Positions 1 through 11,626 of a DNA stretch of 64,000 nucleotides are shown piece by piece; within the stretch, counting starts at the first letter, position 1, and each line of letters starts with the position of its first letter. Source of the DNA: Chiua virens. Its lineage: Eukaryota; Basidiomycota; Agaricomycetes; Boletales; Boletaceae. Both the position numbers and the translations under genes were made by a program. Under the pieces are notes generated by a model that ran no database searches, was not told where the DNA came from, and saw only the letters and a list, made by a program, of their open reading frames with translations. The stretch covers positions 1,240,001 through 1,304,000 of the forward strand of contig JAHNUO010000003.1 in the NCBI GenBank assembly GCA_019787685.1. The letters are read 5' to 3'.

Positions 1-18
1 AAGACATACAGATTCTAT

Positions 19-582
19 TTAGAGATATCTGGAGGGGATCCTAAGAGTATTTCTAGGACGTAAGGATGGGTAGTCGAAGTTATCGTATTGTGAGTAGGGG
101 CGTATACGAGTAGGTACTCGATTCGCTTTGTAGCGTCTCAGGATTCTCTTTCTTTCGAGATCTGTCCTGGCGTTTCTCCTTTCAATCTCTCTGGGTGGGA
201 GCCAATCGTTTGGATCTCCTAAACTTTCCTCCGATGGTTCTCTCAAAGGAGCTGGTGGGAAAGGTGATGGTTCTCTTTCGGGAATGGGAGCGGGAAAGTA
301 TTCGCGCTTGACCTCAACTTCCTCGGTTGGATACCTCAATTCTGGGCTGTCGGACCGGGTTGACTCTCGTTCACTAGAGTAGTCTGGGAGCGATGAATCG
401 TCTCCTAAAAAGTGGCCTAATAAGGCGTGGAAGATTTCGGTGTCGGTGCAGTCTTCGGGATCAAGATCCTCGAGAGCGACGACTTCTGCGAGGTAGGCTG
501 CGTCGAAGACGTAGGGTTCGTCAACGAGGTCAGGGAATGCCTCTGATGCTGCTGCGATAGCGGAGAGGGGTAGGTTTGACAC
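19..582 (-). CDS. gag-like ORF of an LTR retrotransposon (unrecognised)
   Basis: This intact 187-aa ORF reads leftward from the inner side of the LTR at 816-1246, so its position is that of a 5' gag-type gene in an element that continues beyond the left window edge. The protein is acidic in its first half (many D/E, with a proline-rich stretch near residues 90-130) and strongly basic in its last 60 residues (runs such as RRNARTDLERKRILRRY), as expected of a nucleic-acid-binding structural protein. I see no CCHC zinc knuckle and recognise no named family. The start at 582 is the first ATG after a ~230-nt leader. Its role is inferred from position and charge only; a spliced or frameshifted pol would lie outside the window. 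Confidence 0.45.
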   Translation of the reverse strand: MSNLPLSAIAAASEAFPDLVDEPYVFDAAYLAEVVALEDLDPEDCTDTEIFHALLGHFLGDDSSLPDYSSERESTRSDSPELRYPTEEVEVKREYFPAPIPEREPSPFPPAPLREPSEESLGDPNDWLPPREIERRNARTDLERKRILRRYKANRVPTRIRPYSQYDNFDYPSLRPRNTLRIPSRYL

Positions 583-802
583 TGATTGGGCAGGTCAGTT
601 AAGATCTCCTTTCTGGTCAAGGGTGCGCTATTTGCTTCTGCGATTGCTAGACCTTGAGTCTTTTGCAATTCGGCTTATTGGTAGCAAATGTTCCAACTAC
701 TTTTCAAGCTTGGGACTTACTTGGGCCCGGCTGTGTTATTTTGTAGTAGGGGCTACGACGAGGTTGTGACTTGACAGTAGTCGATCAACGGCGAAGATAA
801 AC

Positions 803-813
803 AACAAAGTTCT
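803..813 (-). promoter_or_regulatory. putative self-priming primer-binding site
   Basis: Two nucleotides inside the LTR (LTR edge at 816) lies an 11-nt sequence, AGAACTTTGTT on the minus strand. It is the exact complement of AACAAAGTTCT at 915-905 within the LTR. That LTR copy lies about 34 nt downstream of the minus-strand TATATAAA at about 950-943, where transcription would be expected to start. This is the arrangement known for self-primed Tf1/sushi-type retrotransposons, whose mRNA 5' end folds back as primer. The pairing is seen; the mechanism is inferred. Confidence 0.5.
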
Positions 814-815
814 AA

Positions 816-1246
816 TGAAACAACCTAGAACAACCTAGACTGTTAAAGTTGTAGTGGTGTAGTGAAGAGGGGGTTCAGTCCAGTGAAGAGGCGAAAACTC
901 CAAGAGAACTTTGTTAGAGCTCTCTGGCTGTCATTCATGGGGTTTATATACTACATGGATGTCGGAGTTCTAAACTGAGTATGAACTACGTAGATAAGCA
1001 TAATGTATCCTATTGGATGATAAGGTGTGAATAGATATGAGTCATAGATAAGAACATAGCCTTGCACTGCCGAGTATGAGTCAGTGATAAGGGAAATGAA
1101 AGATAAGGGACATGTGTTGATGGATGCTGTGTTATTGTGGGAGCCAATCGGATATGGTCCTTTGGACAGCCTTGACATGAGGCGTATATCTTTAGAATAG
1201 ATTGAATGTAGGAGTTGAGAAGTGAGGAAAAGTTGATATCGTAACA
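816..1246 (-). mobile_element. 5' LTR of minus-strand retrotransposon (LTR family 1)
   Basis: A 431-bp terminal repeat starts TGAAACAACC and ends ATATCGTAACA on the plus strand. It is recognised by alignment with the solo LTR at 15001-15601, which has the same ends, the same TATATA region and the same conserved tract near the presumed RNA start. It has inserted into a chromovirus pol gene: pol codons (CHFATTEVEYL) resume immediately after 1246. The gag-like ORF at 19-582 and a priming site lie on its inner side. The other target-site copy lies outside the window. Confidence 0.7.
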
Positions 1247-3081
1247 AGAACTGTCACTTTGCCACCACTGAAGTTGAATATCTCAGCATGATTGCTCAAC
1301 CCGGCAAACTCGCCATGGACCCCATCAAGGTCGCTGGCATTGCTGATTGGCCCACTCCCACCAAGCTCAAGGACGTCCGATCGTTCATGGGCTTCGCCAA
1401 CTTCTACCGCCGGTTCATTCCGGACTACTCCACCATCGCTCGCCCCCTTGTCAATCTTACCAAGAAAGACGCACCTTGGATCTGGGATACCCCTCAGATC
1501 ACTGCCTTCGAACACCTTAAAAGGGCTTTTACCTTTGATCCGGTCCTCCAATTTCCGGATACCTCTCGACCCATCGCTATTGCCACCGATGCTTCTAAAT
1601 TCGCATCGGGTGGTGTACTCCTCCAGACTGACTCAAACGGCGACTGGAAACCTTGCTCCTACCTTTCACAGTCTTTCAACACTGCGGAAAGGAACTACAA
1701 TATCTATGACCACGAGCTCCTCGCCATCATTAGATCCTTGAAAGCCTGCCACCACTACCTTCATGGTAGTGCTACTCCTGTGACCGTCTTCTCGGATCAC
1801 AAAAACCTCACCTACTTCCGACAACCCCAAAACCTCAACCATTGTCAAGCCCGCTGGCTTCTCGACCTTGCCGACTTCGATCTCACGTTCTCCCATGTGC
1901 CAGGCAAACTCCTCGATGGTCCGGACGCACTCTCCCGGCATCCCAACCATATTACCTCAGACTCAGACAACGAAGATGTCACGCTCCTCCCGGACAACAT
2001 CTTTGTCAACCTCATCACCACGGATCTCCAGGATTTGATCTCCTGCTCTTCAGCCGCAGATCCCCTCGTCCTGGACACCCTCAATGCCATGGATGGCGGT
2101 CTCCCACCGTCATTACACTCCCGCCTCTCCGACTGGCACTATGATGCCGGTATCCTGACCTACCAAGGTCGCATCTACGTCCCCCCCGACAGGGAACTCC
2201 GGCAACAAATTGTTGCCCGCCACCACAATTCACATACCGCCGGACACCCCGGCTTCTTGAAAACTCGCCAACTTGTCGCCGCCGAATTCTGGTGGCCTGG
2301 CCTTGCCTCCTTCGTCCGCTCCTACATCTCCGGTTGTGCCTCATGCCAACAACACAAGGTCAACACCCATCCTTCCACTCCTTCGCTCTCTCTGATCCCC
2401 TCCGCCTGCACCCGCCCATTCCAGAACATATCCGTTGATCTCATCATGGATCTTCCTGTCTCTGCGGAGGGCTATGACTCTCTCATGGTCGTGGTAGACC
2501 ATGGCCTTACAAAGGGGGTAATTCTTTGCCCTACGGTGAAATCTGCCGACTCCGCAGGTATAGCCTGCCTCTTTTTTCACAAAGTCTACACGCGATTCAG
2601 CCTCTACGACAAAATCATCTCCGACCATGGTCTGCAGTTTGCTTCCACATTCGCGAAAGAGCTCTCCCGACTCATCGAATACCACCTCTCCCTCTTCACT
2701 GCCTACCATCCTCAATCCGATGGTGAGACGGAACGTGTCAACCAAGAAGTTGAGACCTACCTCCGTATGTATTGCCAGAACAATCCGGAGAAATGGGCCA
2801 ACTTACTCCCTATGGCCGAATTCGCACACAACCATTGCCCCCACTCCGTCACTGGCAAATCGCCATTCTTCCTGATGATGGGCTATGAACCCTGTCCCTT
2901 GCCCGCTATCATTGTGGAAACCAAACTCCCCACCATTGAGGAACGCCTCAAAACCCTCTCCGCTGCCCGCGATGAAGCCCTCACCGCACACGAACTCGCC
3001 TGCCAAGCCATGAAAGCTCGCTCCTTTAGGAAGTTCAAACCCTTCTCAAAAGGCAATCAGGTTTGGCTGGAAGCCCGTAAT
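1247..3081 (+). pseudogene. pol: Ty3/gypsy chromovirus pol, copy 1 (RT end, RNase H, integrase), truncated
   Basis: An open frame of about 600 codons (ATG at 1288; homology begins at 1247) encodes the end of reverse transcriptase (SFMGFANFYRRFIPDYS), RNase H (ATDASKFASGG about residue 97; DHELLA; SDHKNLTYF), the integrase H2C2 zinc finger (HH...H...CASCQQHK about residues 305-350) and the DDE core (SVDLIMDLP, SDHGLQFAS, TAYHPQSDGETERVNQE). The 5' part is cut off by the LTR at 816-1246. The 3' part stops abruptly after VWLEARN and joins a scrap of the element's own LTR, so the chromodomain seen in copies 2 and 3 is deleted. It has no internal stop and keeps many CpG sites, so it is much younger than the other two copies. 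Confidence 0.9.
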
Positions 3082-3117
3082 CGTCTATGCTAGGCCCTAC
3101 CTGGGACTATCGTAACA
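3082..3117 (+). mobile_element. last ~36 bp of chromovirus 3' LTR
   Basis: The tract GTCTATGCTAGGCCCTACCT and what follows to CGTAACA matches the right ends of the LTRs at 12896-13655 and 15713-17049. It directly follows truncated pol, so one internal deletion removed the pol 3' end, the chromodomain and most of the 3' LTR. This ties that LTR family to the chromovirus. Confidence 0.7.
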
Positions 3118-3239
3118 CTAGATGAGTTTGCACATACAATCAAGCAAATAACAGCGGATTTGAGTGGACAGATGGTTCAGATGATGATGATGATGATGAT
3201 GATGATAACAGGTATGAAGAGTGGGAGGAATGGCAAATA

Positions 3240-6200
3240 TCATTGTAGGTGCATTTGCACTCCTACACTGTCCTTTCAAACAAACACCTTGTGTTCAGTT
3301 TCATAGACAATACTCATTCATGCCTGGGGTGCCAAAAATCCTTTGACACACAGAAAAGCTCAATGTGCATGAAGCAAGATGTCAAGTTCTCCATCAACTG
3401 CACTCTGACCTTGCCCAGTCTCAGATATGTCTAAAAAGGACTGTAGACAATGCCAACACAGCAGACCTGCACTCTCCAAAGCAACAGCAATTAGATCTTG
3501 TAGCTCCCAACGAGAATGACACTAATTCCTGGGTTCCACTGGCAGACTTCATATCTGAGTCTAGATCTCAGGATGTGACTGCCTTCAACAGAGATGTAGA
3601 CTTTGGGGTATGTAACCAACTCATTTATTCTCATTTCAGTCATGATAATCCTGCTTTTATAGGCAGAAACTGAACCAGAGCCTAATATCCCTATGTTTCC
3701 ATCTCCTACTATTCGTTCTGCTTGTTCTAGATGGTCTATATGTCTTCCTGCAAGATATATCGACTACCTACCAACTGATATTGGCTTATGACATGCCCCC
3801 CTACTACCTTCACTCAGTTCACAGTTATTTGCTCACTTATCTACTCCAGCAGTGCAATTTGCTCCCATGCTTATTGAGTATATGACATAACTCAATGATA
3901 TGGGTCTCTTTTGTGTCTATCCAACTTGGCCAACCCATATACCAAATGGAGCAGATGATATCCACTCCTTTGTTGATGCGCCCACCTTGGACTCCATAGC
4001 CACCACATGAGATTCTTGGGAACATGATAAGACTCTGATGGTGATAACTTGTGGCCTAGCAGATCTCCAGATCATACATGAAAATCTATATTCAGCATTC
4101 AGCAGCCCAACAGCTGGGATCCTCATGTGTTGGCAATACTCTGGGACAAACATGAAATCTGCCATTGAATTAAATTACTTATGGTCATTCATCAAGGACC
4201 CTCAGTTTTAACCATTACTCCATAATACCTTTAATCATGAGCATGAGAAGAAGCTTGTCAAGAAGTATTTCAAGACTGAATGCAATCCATTCAAGGCTAA
4301 TCAGGGCTAGAAAACATTGCCAGTATCAGTGTTACTGCCCCACAAGCAGATAGCTTGACCACTTGGCAAAAATGATTTATTAGTCCCTATTCTCAATGTT
4401 GACAAAGTGTATCACCAGAATAATACTGATATTATTGTTATGACATTCCAAGACCCAATCTCATCTATCACATGACTCCATTTGAGGAGTATTGGCAACC
4501 TGATCCTACTTCTGATCCCATCCAAGTCTTTGGTGAAGCATATTTTTTTTCCTGAATATCTCAATTTACATTAAAATATCCATTCCCTTTCCTGAGACCC
4601 TGGAGATGATCTTGAATGTGTCATTATACCACTCATGCTGTGGTCTGATGCCACACAATTCACAATTTTTGGCAATGCATCTCTCTGGCCCATATACCTC
4701 TTTTTTGGGAATCAGTTCAAATCTACACAAGGAAAGCCAATGGCTGCTGCATGCCACCATGTTGCTTATATTTCTAAGGTATTTTGTCACCAACATTATA
4801 GTCTAGTACTGATTTATATATAAATAGTTGCCTGATGACTTTCAAGATGAATATTCTAGAGTGTTTTGTGAGGGATCATTTAGTGACATCTATACTCACT
4901 GCAAGTGTGAGGGAATGCAAGCAATATGGAAGCTTCTACTTGATGATAAATTTGTGGAAGCCTACCAGTGTGATCTGGTAATCATTTGCTATGATGGAGT
5001 CACACACCAGGGATTTTCCCGGTGTTATACATACATACTCTGCAGATTACCTTGAGAAGTATGTACTCACAATCCTAGCAGTTTGCCGGTTCCTAATCTG
5101 ATCTCAAATCCTAGAGTATTGATTGTTTGTATCAAATTTCTTGGGTTGTGTCTTTGTCCACACTGTTTGGCTGAGAAAAAAGATGTATCAGGGATGGGAA
5201 CTCTATTTGACATGATGAAGTACAAAAAAAGAAAATCTGCAGAGCTTGCAGGCTCATCTTCAAGCATGGTGCAAGTATCAATGGTGTTCGTGTCAAGGAA
5301 ATTTTACAAGATAAATCCCTTGTATCAACTCATGCACATGATATGGCATACTATTACAACCTAACATAGAGCTCACTATTACTTTCTAGAATGCATTTTC
5401 AGAATGCATTTCTGATAAGGAATTTAATTTCTTCTATATGTTTGTCATCGACCTTTTGCACAAGTTTAAGTTAGGAGTGTGGAAGGTAGTTTTTATGCAC
5501 TTGATGCAGATCCTGTATGCAGCAGGAGGTACTGTGGTGCAACAGCTAAACTACAGGTATTCACTTGTGAATTTAGCTCATCCTCTGACTGAATCTTCAT
5601 ATTCAGATACCAAAGAGTTCCTATGTCTGGGTGAGGGACAATCTGTTGGTTTCACAAAAATGCATCAGCAATAACATGTCTGGCTGTACAAGACTTTGAA
5701 GATCTTCTTCAGGCATGTCGCAAAGATCACCTTGCTTTCAATGCTCTACTGACAATGTAATCTAGTATGCACTTCCTGTCTTTGAGGGCCTCTTGCCTTC
5801 ACTGCATGATGACATTGTCCTTGACCTACTTTTTAACCTTGCAACATGGCATGCATTTGTGAAACATTGTCTCCGCACTGAGAAGACACTCACAGTCTTT
5901 GATGTAGCCACCATCTATCTTGGCAAGTCAATTTGCAGGTTTCAAATGCACAATGTGTGGATACTATTATACAAATGAGCTCCCTCAAGAACATGCAGCA
6001 TGCAGTCATCGCATGGCTGCACTAGCAGCAAAGCAAGGGCATGAAATAGCTGCAAGGACATCAAAACTGAAGGAAAAGAAGTTGAATTTGGCAACCTACA
6101 AGTTTCATACACTTGGGAATTATCCAGATACAATATGCTGCTATGGGATGACAGATAACTACTCAATGCAAATAGTATGTGCCATTCTCTCACTTGTAGT

Positions 6201-7440
6201 ACTGGCTAATTGTAGTTATACCAGGGAAAGCTTGGACACCATCACTGCAAGCAATGATTCCCACGATCAGGAAAGAAGAAGGGAACAATGGTCAAGAGCA
6301 TTGTAAGTCAAGAGGCAATTGAGCACTTCATTAGAAAGGTTAATGAGGCACACAAGCAGTTCAACACCCAGGATAACTCACAGCCACAACATGCCTGCAC
6401 TTCCCTATCAGAGCATTACCACATAGCTAAATCATCCTGTGACAAGAAAGATCTTACTGCCTGGTTAGGAAGACGTTGTGATGATCCTGAATTCAAGGTA
6501 GTAATATGGAATCTATGGGAGAATAGTAATGCTAACTAAAATTTACAGGAATTTCTCCCCCAGCTAGAAGACCACTTGCTAGCCCAAGTATGTGGTTTGG
6601 TATATGATGGCAATGAGCATGACTTTTAGACAGTGATTGGTAATGTATCAATATCAAGAACAACTTGATCTATTACCATAGCATGCTTCAGATCAACTAT
6701 ACAACTTATGACCTACGACATGAGCAAGACACTATCAATCCTCTCACTTGGGCTGATATTATGGTCCTTTCCCATGAAGATGAGAAAACCCATCCATACT
6801 GGTATTCTTGTGTTGTTCATATCTTCCATGTAATAGTGCAACACCATGGTGATTTACCCATACCATTTTCTGCACCCACATGCATAAATGATTTATTTGT
6901 GCAATAGTTTTGTTGAGATGTTAATTATCCATCAGGGTGGAATGAAAAGTGCCTTCATAGGCTTCAATTCATCAACCAGGAGAACCCAGCTAATGCATTC
7001 AGTTTTCTTGACCCTGAGTCAGTCATATGTGAGGTGCACATTATCCCTGCCTTTGGATATTATTGCACTTATGAGCTACTTGCTAGAGAATCACATGGAT
7101 GTTGAATGCAAGACAGAGATGACCCAATCACTGATTGGAAATATTACTACATATGTGAACATGTAAGTGCATTACTAGTAATCAAGTGCTGTAATTGACC
7201 ACATGATTTCAGGTTTTCCAATTGTGACATATTTATGAGGTTGTGAGGAGGTGGTATTGGACATAAGGCAACCTGCATCTGGGACAAATTCCTTTTTCAA
7301 GATCCAGGCAAGCTAGTGGATGATGATGATGATGATGATGATGAAGCAGACAAAGATGAAGATAAAGATAAAGATAAAGATAAAGATAAAGAAAACAGGG
7401 GCAATGTAGACAATGAGAGTGAGGAACAGGAAATATAGGA
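3240..7440 (+). pseudogene. Plavaka-type (CMC superfamily) transposase, degenerate
   Basis: Pieces in all three plus frames line up in order with the Plavaka transposases of Agaricomycetes. There is an N-terminal C2HC finger (CLGCQKSFDT ... VHEARC, about 3322-3390). Then come a basic LPARYIDYLP region (3740), the EEYWQPDP block (4480), SDATQFTIFGNASLWPIYLF (4640-4700), ACHHVAYISK (4750), IWKLLLDDKFVEAY (4925), LGLCLCPHCLAEK (5140), DLLHKFKLGVWK (5450), INYTTYDLRHEQD (6690), and an acidic D/E/K tail at 7315-7440 with GAT/GATAAA runs. Many stops and frameshifts, and few CpGs, show it is long dead. I could not identify terminal inverted repeats or a target-site duplication. Plavaka proteins catalyse cut-and-paste transposition. 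Confidence 0.8.
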
Positions 7441-7647
7441 TGATAGAGAAGAGTTGGGAGCCTGGGAATATGCCATACTGGTATGGGATGACACTAACAA
7501 TGAAGACAAAGGTTTGAACCAGGATGACACTAGCGATCTTGATAAAGCAGACCTGGATTGTGTCATTGCAGACGAAGGGGAAGAGTTGGACAATGATGTC
7601 TATGCGCATGAGGGATGTGGTGCACTATAATCCAGTATACATGTATG

Positions 7648-7880
7648 GGATACTCTCATCTGAACAATATATTCTTTCAATGCTACTTTACACATGTCTA
7701 GGATGAGCTAGGATATTCTCATCCGAACAATATATTCTTTGCAAGGATCTCATCTAGACAACATATTCTTTCAATATACTTTACATGTGTCTAGGAAGAG
7801 CTAGGATACTCTTGTCTGAACTATATATTCTCTACAAGGATCTCATCCAGATGATCTATTCTTTTAACATACCTCTTCCA
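7648..7880. repeat. degenerate tandem repeat
   Basis: Four to five imperfect units occur, each built on GGATACTCTCATCTGAACAA followed by TATATTCTTT. Long units of about 60 bp alternate with short ones of about 34 bp, spaced by CTAGGATGAGCTA-like tracts. It lies just 3' of the Plavaka remnant and may belong to its end region. Confidence 0.55.
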
Positions 7881-8059
7881 ACATAATATAGTACTATTCA
7901 AGACTCAGGGTAGTTGCACAATATGTTTGGTTATATCCAATTTGTACAATTTTTGTGATGTTGTTGTCAATCCTATCTGGGATAGCAAACTCTACGACTA
8001 CCTTGGTACTAGAACTGGACACCACTTTATCACCCAATCCATACAAAACCCCATAAGCC

Positions 8060-10260
8060 ATGTCATGTGTGCAGGTTGACAGTTCATCTGGACCACCTAA
8101 CCAGAAAGCTAACCAACACTACTGCCCTCACCACTGTAGCTACCACAGCCAAGGTCACATTTTCTTCAGAGTATGCCAAATTCAAATTCATCTTCACAAA
8201 GGAACCTTTCAACCAGATGCTCCCTCTTGGTCCTGCAATCATGAGATCCATCTCAAGGACACATTTCAACTGTTACCATCACAATATTTCACTCCGTTTT
8301 TATCACCCACTCCTCATCAATATCTATTAACCATTACAGCATACTTTGCCTTATGTCAAGGCTGTCCAAAGGATTATATCTGATTGGCTGCCACATTATG
8401 ACTCACACATCACACATGTTATCACATACTATGCTTCTATCTTTTATCTCTGACTCATCATAGAATGAATCTATGATATCTATCATTGTGAACTCCTTGT
8501 AGTTATCTGCTCCCTCAAAGCCTGGCAACATTATTTACATGGAAATCCCTTTCCTGTTATGGTCTTCTCTGATCACAAAAACCTCACTTACTTCCAACAA
8601 CCCCAAAACCTTGACTGTTGACAAGCCCATTGGCTTCTCAACCTTGCCAATTTCAACCTTATCTTTTCCCATGTTCCCAGAATACTGTACTCCTCAATGG
8701 TCCAGATACCCTGTCTTAGCACCCAGATGCCCTGTCTCAGTACCCAGACCATACCTCCTCCAACTCTGACAATAAAGATATCACACTCCTTCCAAGTAAC
8801 ATCTTTGTCAATCTCATTACCCTGGATCTCCAGGGACTCATTGTGAAATCTTTGGTCAACAACCCATTAGTCCTGGACACCCTCAATGCCATGGATGGTG
8901 GTCTTCCACCCTCTTTTAATTCCCACCTCTCCGACTGGTGCTACAATGCTGGTGTCCTGACCTATCAAGGTCATATCTATGTTCCTATGTTCTCCCTCCC
9001 CCCAAACTGCAAACTGTGACAACAAATTGTTGCTCGTTACCATGACAGCATCATTGCCAGGCACCCTGGCTACCTGAATATCTGCTAGCTTATTGTCACC
9101 AAATTTTGATGGCCTGGCCTTACAGCTTTTATTTGCTCCTAGGTCTCTGATTGCACCTTGTGTCAATAGCACAAGGTTAACATGCATTCTACAACTCCCC
9201 CCTTATCACTTATCCTCACCACCTGTACCTATCCTTCCAAAACTTAATCTTATCACTGATCTCTCTGTTTCTGCCAAAGGCTATGACTCTCTCATGGTCA
9301 TGGTCAACCATGGCCTTACAAAGGGGGTAATTCTCTGCCCTACTGTAAAACCACTAACTTCACAGGCATAGGATGCCTCTTTTCCCACAAGGTTTACACT
9401 CAATTTGACCTTTACAACAAAATCATTTCTGATTGCAGTCCACAATTTGCCTTCACATTTACAAATGAACTCTTCTGCCTTATCAGGTACCAACTCTTCC
9501 TCTCCACTGCTTATTACCCCAAATTGGATAGTGAAACTGAATGTATGAACAAAGAAGTTGAGATCTATTTCCACATGCACTGCCAGAACAATCTGGAGAG
9601 ATGGGCTGACTTACTTCCCATAGCTAAATTCACACATAATCACCACCTCCACTCTATCACTGGCAAGTTGCTATTTATCTCATAATGAGTTATGAACCCC
9701 ATGCCCTACTAGCTATTATCACTAAAACCAATCTTCCTGCTGTTGAGGCTCACCTCAAAACCCTTTCCACTGCTAGTAATGAAGCTCTTGTAGCACACAA
9801 ACTTGCCTACCAAGCCATGAAAGCATGTTCCTTCAAGAAGTTCAACAAACCTTTCTTCAAAGGTAACCATGTCTGGCTTGAGGCCTGTAACCTGAAATGT
9901 GAGCTTATCTCCCTGAAGCTGGCCTCCTGACAGGAAGGACCCTTTACCATCACAGAAGTTCTCTCTCTCCTGACTTATAAACTCTGCCTCCCCAAAACCT
10001 AGAAGATCTATCCAGTCTTCCATGCTTTGTTATTATCACCCTATCATGAGACAGAAACCTACAGGCCTAACTTCCTGAAACCACTACCTGACCTTATTGC
10101 AGAAGAAGAAGAATATGAAATAGAGTGGATCTTGCAGCACAATAAAAACCTGCAGAATTGTAAATTCCTAATCCAATGGAAAGGGTACTCCACTGTGGAT
10201 GACTCATGGGAACCCAAAGACCAATTTAGGAAACACCAAAGATACTATCAACACATATAA
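8060..10260 (+). pseudogene. pol: Ty3/gypsy chromovirus pol, copy 2, with chromodomain
   Basis: This is a decayed copy of the element at 1247. Before 8271 the start of reverse transcriptase can be read (NHEIHLKDTF); an LTR fragment then interrupts it. From about 8463 come RNase H (CELLVVICSLKAWQHYLHG; SDHKNLTYFQQP), the integrase finger and core (GYDSLMVMVNHGLTKGVILC at about 9280) and the C-terminal part. A chromodomain is readable at about 10085-10220 (EEYEIEWILQ ... FLIQWKGYS ... DDSWEP). Chromodomains steer chromovirus integrases to heterochromatin. Stops and frameshifts are frequent and most CpGs of copy 1 have become TpG or CpA. Confidence 0.8.
8271..8462 (+). mobile_element. LTR family 1 fragment
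   Basis: It starts TGTTACCATCAC and shares the block CTTATGTCAAGGCTGTCCAA with the minus-oriented LTR at 816-1246 and, more weakly, with 15001-15601. It sits inside chromovirus copy 2 between the reverse transcriptase and RNase H pieces. The right boundary is approximate, and I see no intact second half. Confidence 0.5.
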
Positions 10261-11560
10261 GCATCTTCATCACAAGGACTTTTCCTTAGTCTCTGCAATT
10301 CACCCTGCCCTTCTACTACCAAGACTACCTTGCTCACCTCTTTAGCTACCACCTATTTCCATCAAAGCTGTTATGGCCTACTACTTTTGCTCCACCCCCA
10401 ACTTTGACAACAAAATCATCTCTTTAGTTCCTATCTTCATTCCCACCATGTCCATTTCCCATATTGCACTGTCACTCCAAATCCCTCTGCCATTACTCCC
10501 ATCTACTAATACTTCTACCATCTCTATCAAATCCTTCCTTATAGAATCCACCTGATCTGTTTCTCCTGCTACTTCAGTAGTAACTTCTGGAGGATGGGGA
10601 GCAGCAAGTGTATGCTCTTGCCCTTCTAATGTTGTTCACCATGTTTGTCCTCCTATTGTCTCAGTAGATCTCCCTTATCACTCTTATTCTATTCATGCCT
10701 TGTGCCATACCCCTGACTATGTCAAGTGTATATACTACCTCATCCTAGACCCTAGTATGGTATTTCCCATTGAACACCACCTAGATCTTGAATTCCCACT
10801 CCATGACCTCTACTTTGCATACCTTCAGAACAAATGCCTTACCCTCATTTAGGCTGACCTCTACAGGCCACAGGCCAATACCCATCTTCTCTTGGCCTTA
10901 ACCAGCCAGATCCATGAGAAAATCCATGCCTTTATCGAGCATGCCTACAGTGTATCAGATGCAAATGGGTAAGTTCCTCACTAACCTTCACTATTACCAA
11001 GCAGAATTATCCCTCTGTATCAACCACCACTCTGACCTGCCTTTGCTCCTGTCTACCCCATCTGCCTCTTCTCTCCCCTTTACTAGGGAAGAAATGGATG
11101 CCTATAACTGAGTGGAAGTGAAACACTTAGCTTGTACTGGTTAACTCAGCCTTCTCAAGGGCCAGGGTCCCCTAATATCATAAAGCCTGCTTTGAATGCC
11201 GAAACCTTGGCCATATCTGTATTAAATATCAGGATTACCAGTGTCCCATGAGTTTGCCTATCTTGGTCTCCTAGACATATCCAATCAAGATATCCAGGAT
11301 GACCTCCTAGGATACATGTGTATATCCCCTTGGCCAACTGCCTTACTCCTGTGGCCTCTAGCAGTGCCTGGGTACACTACTCCCCCTGCCCTGTTGCCCC
11401 CTCCAACTCCCTATTCTTAATGAATTCCTTGTTTTTTTTGCACTAATCCTATCACTCTGTATACCCTGCACCCCCATCTCAATGAGCCTACCACAGTGCA
11501 AGGTACTTATCCAGATCAGCACTCAGGATCCCCATGTGATGACCCTATCAACAACAAGGT
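10261..11560 (+). pseudogene. 3' accessory region of chromovirus copy 2, with a zinc-knuckle-like motif
   Basis: After the chromodomain the sequence keeps protein-like stretches in several frames. One block (KAVMAYYFCS at about 10365) also occurs after the chromodomain of copy 3 ([10 protein letters not shown] at about 21920), so it belongs to the element. Further on, FTREEMDAYN (about 11080) and CFECRNLGHICIKY (11188-11229) resemble a CCHC knuckle whose last cysteine is lost. This suggests a separate 3' ORF downstream of pol. No intact frame survives and I cannot name the product. Confidence 0.4.
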
Positions 11561-11626
11561 TATACCAATATTACCAGCAGTCCTGTCCAGGATTCATTGG
11601 ATTTCTAGGGATGATCTTCACGTGGT

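Noticed and set aside
7297..7609. Two minus ORFs rich in Ser/Phe/Ile
   Set aside because: They are antisense to the GAT/GATAAA simple-repeat tail of the Plavaka remnant.
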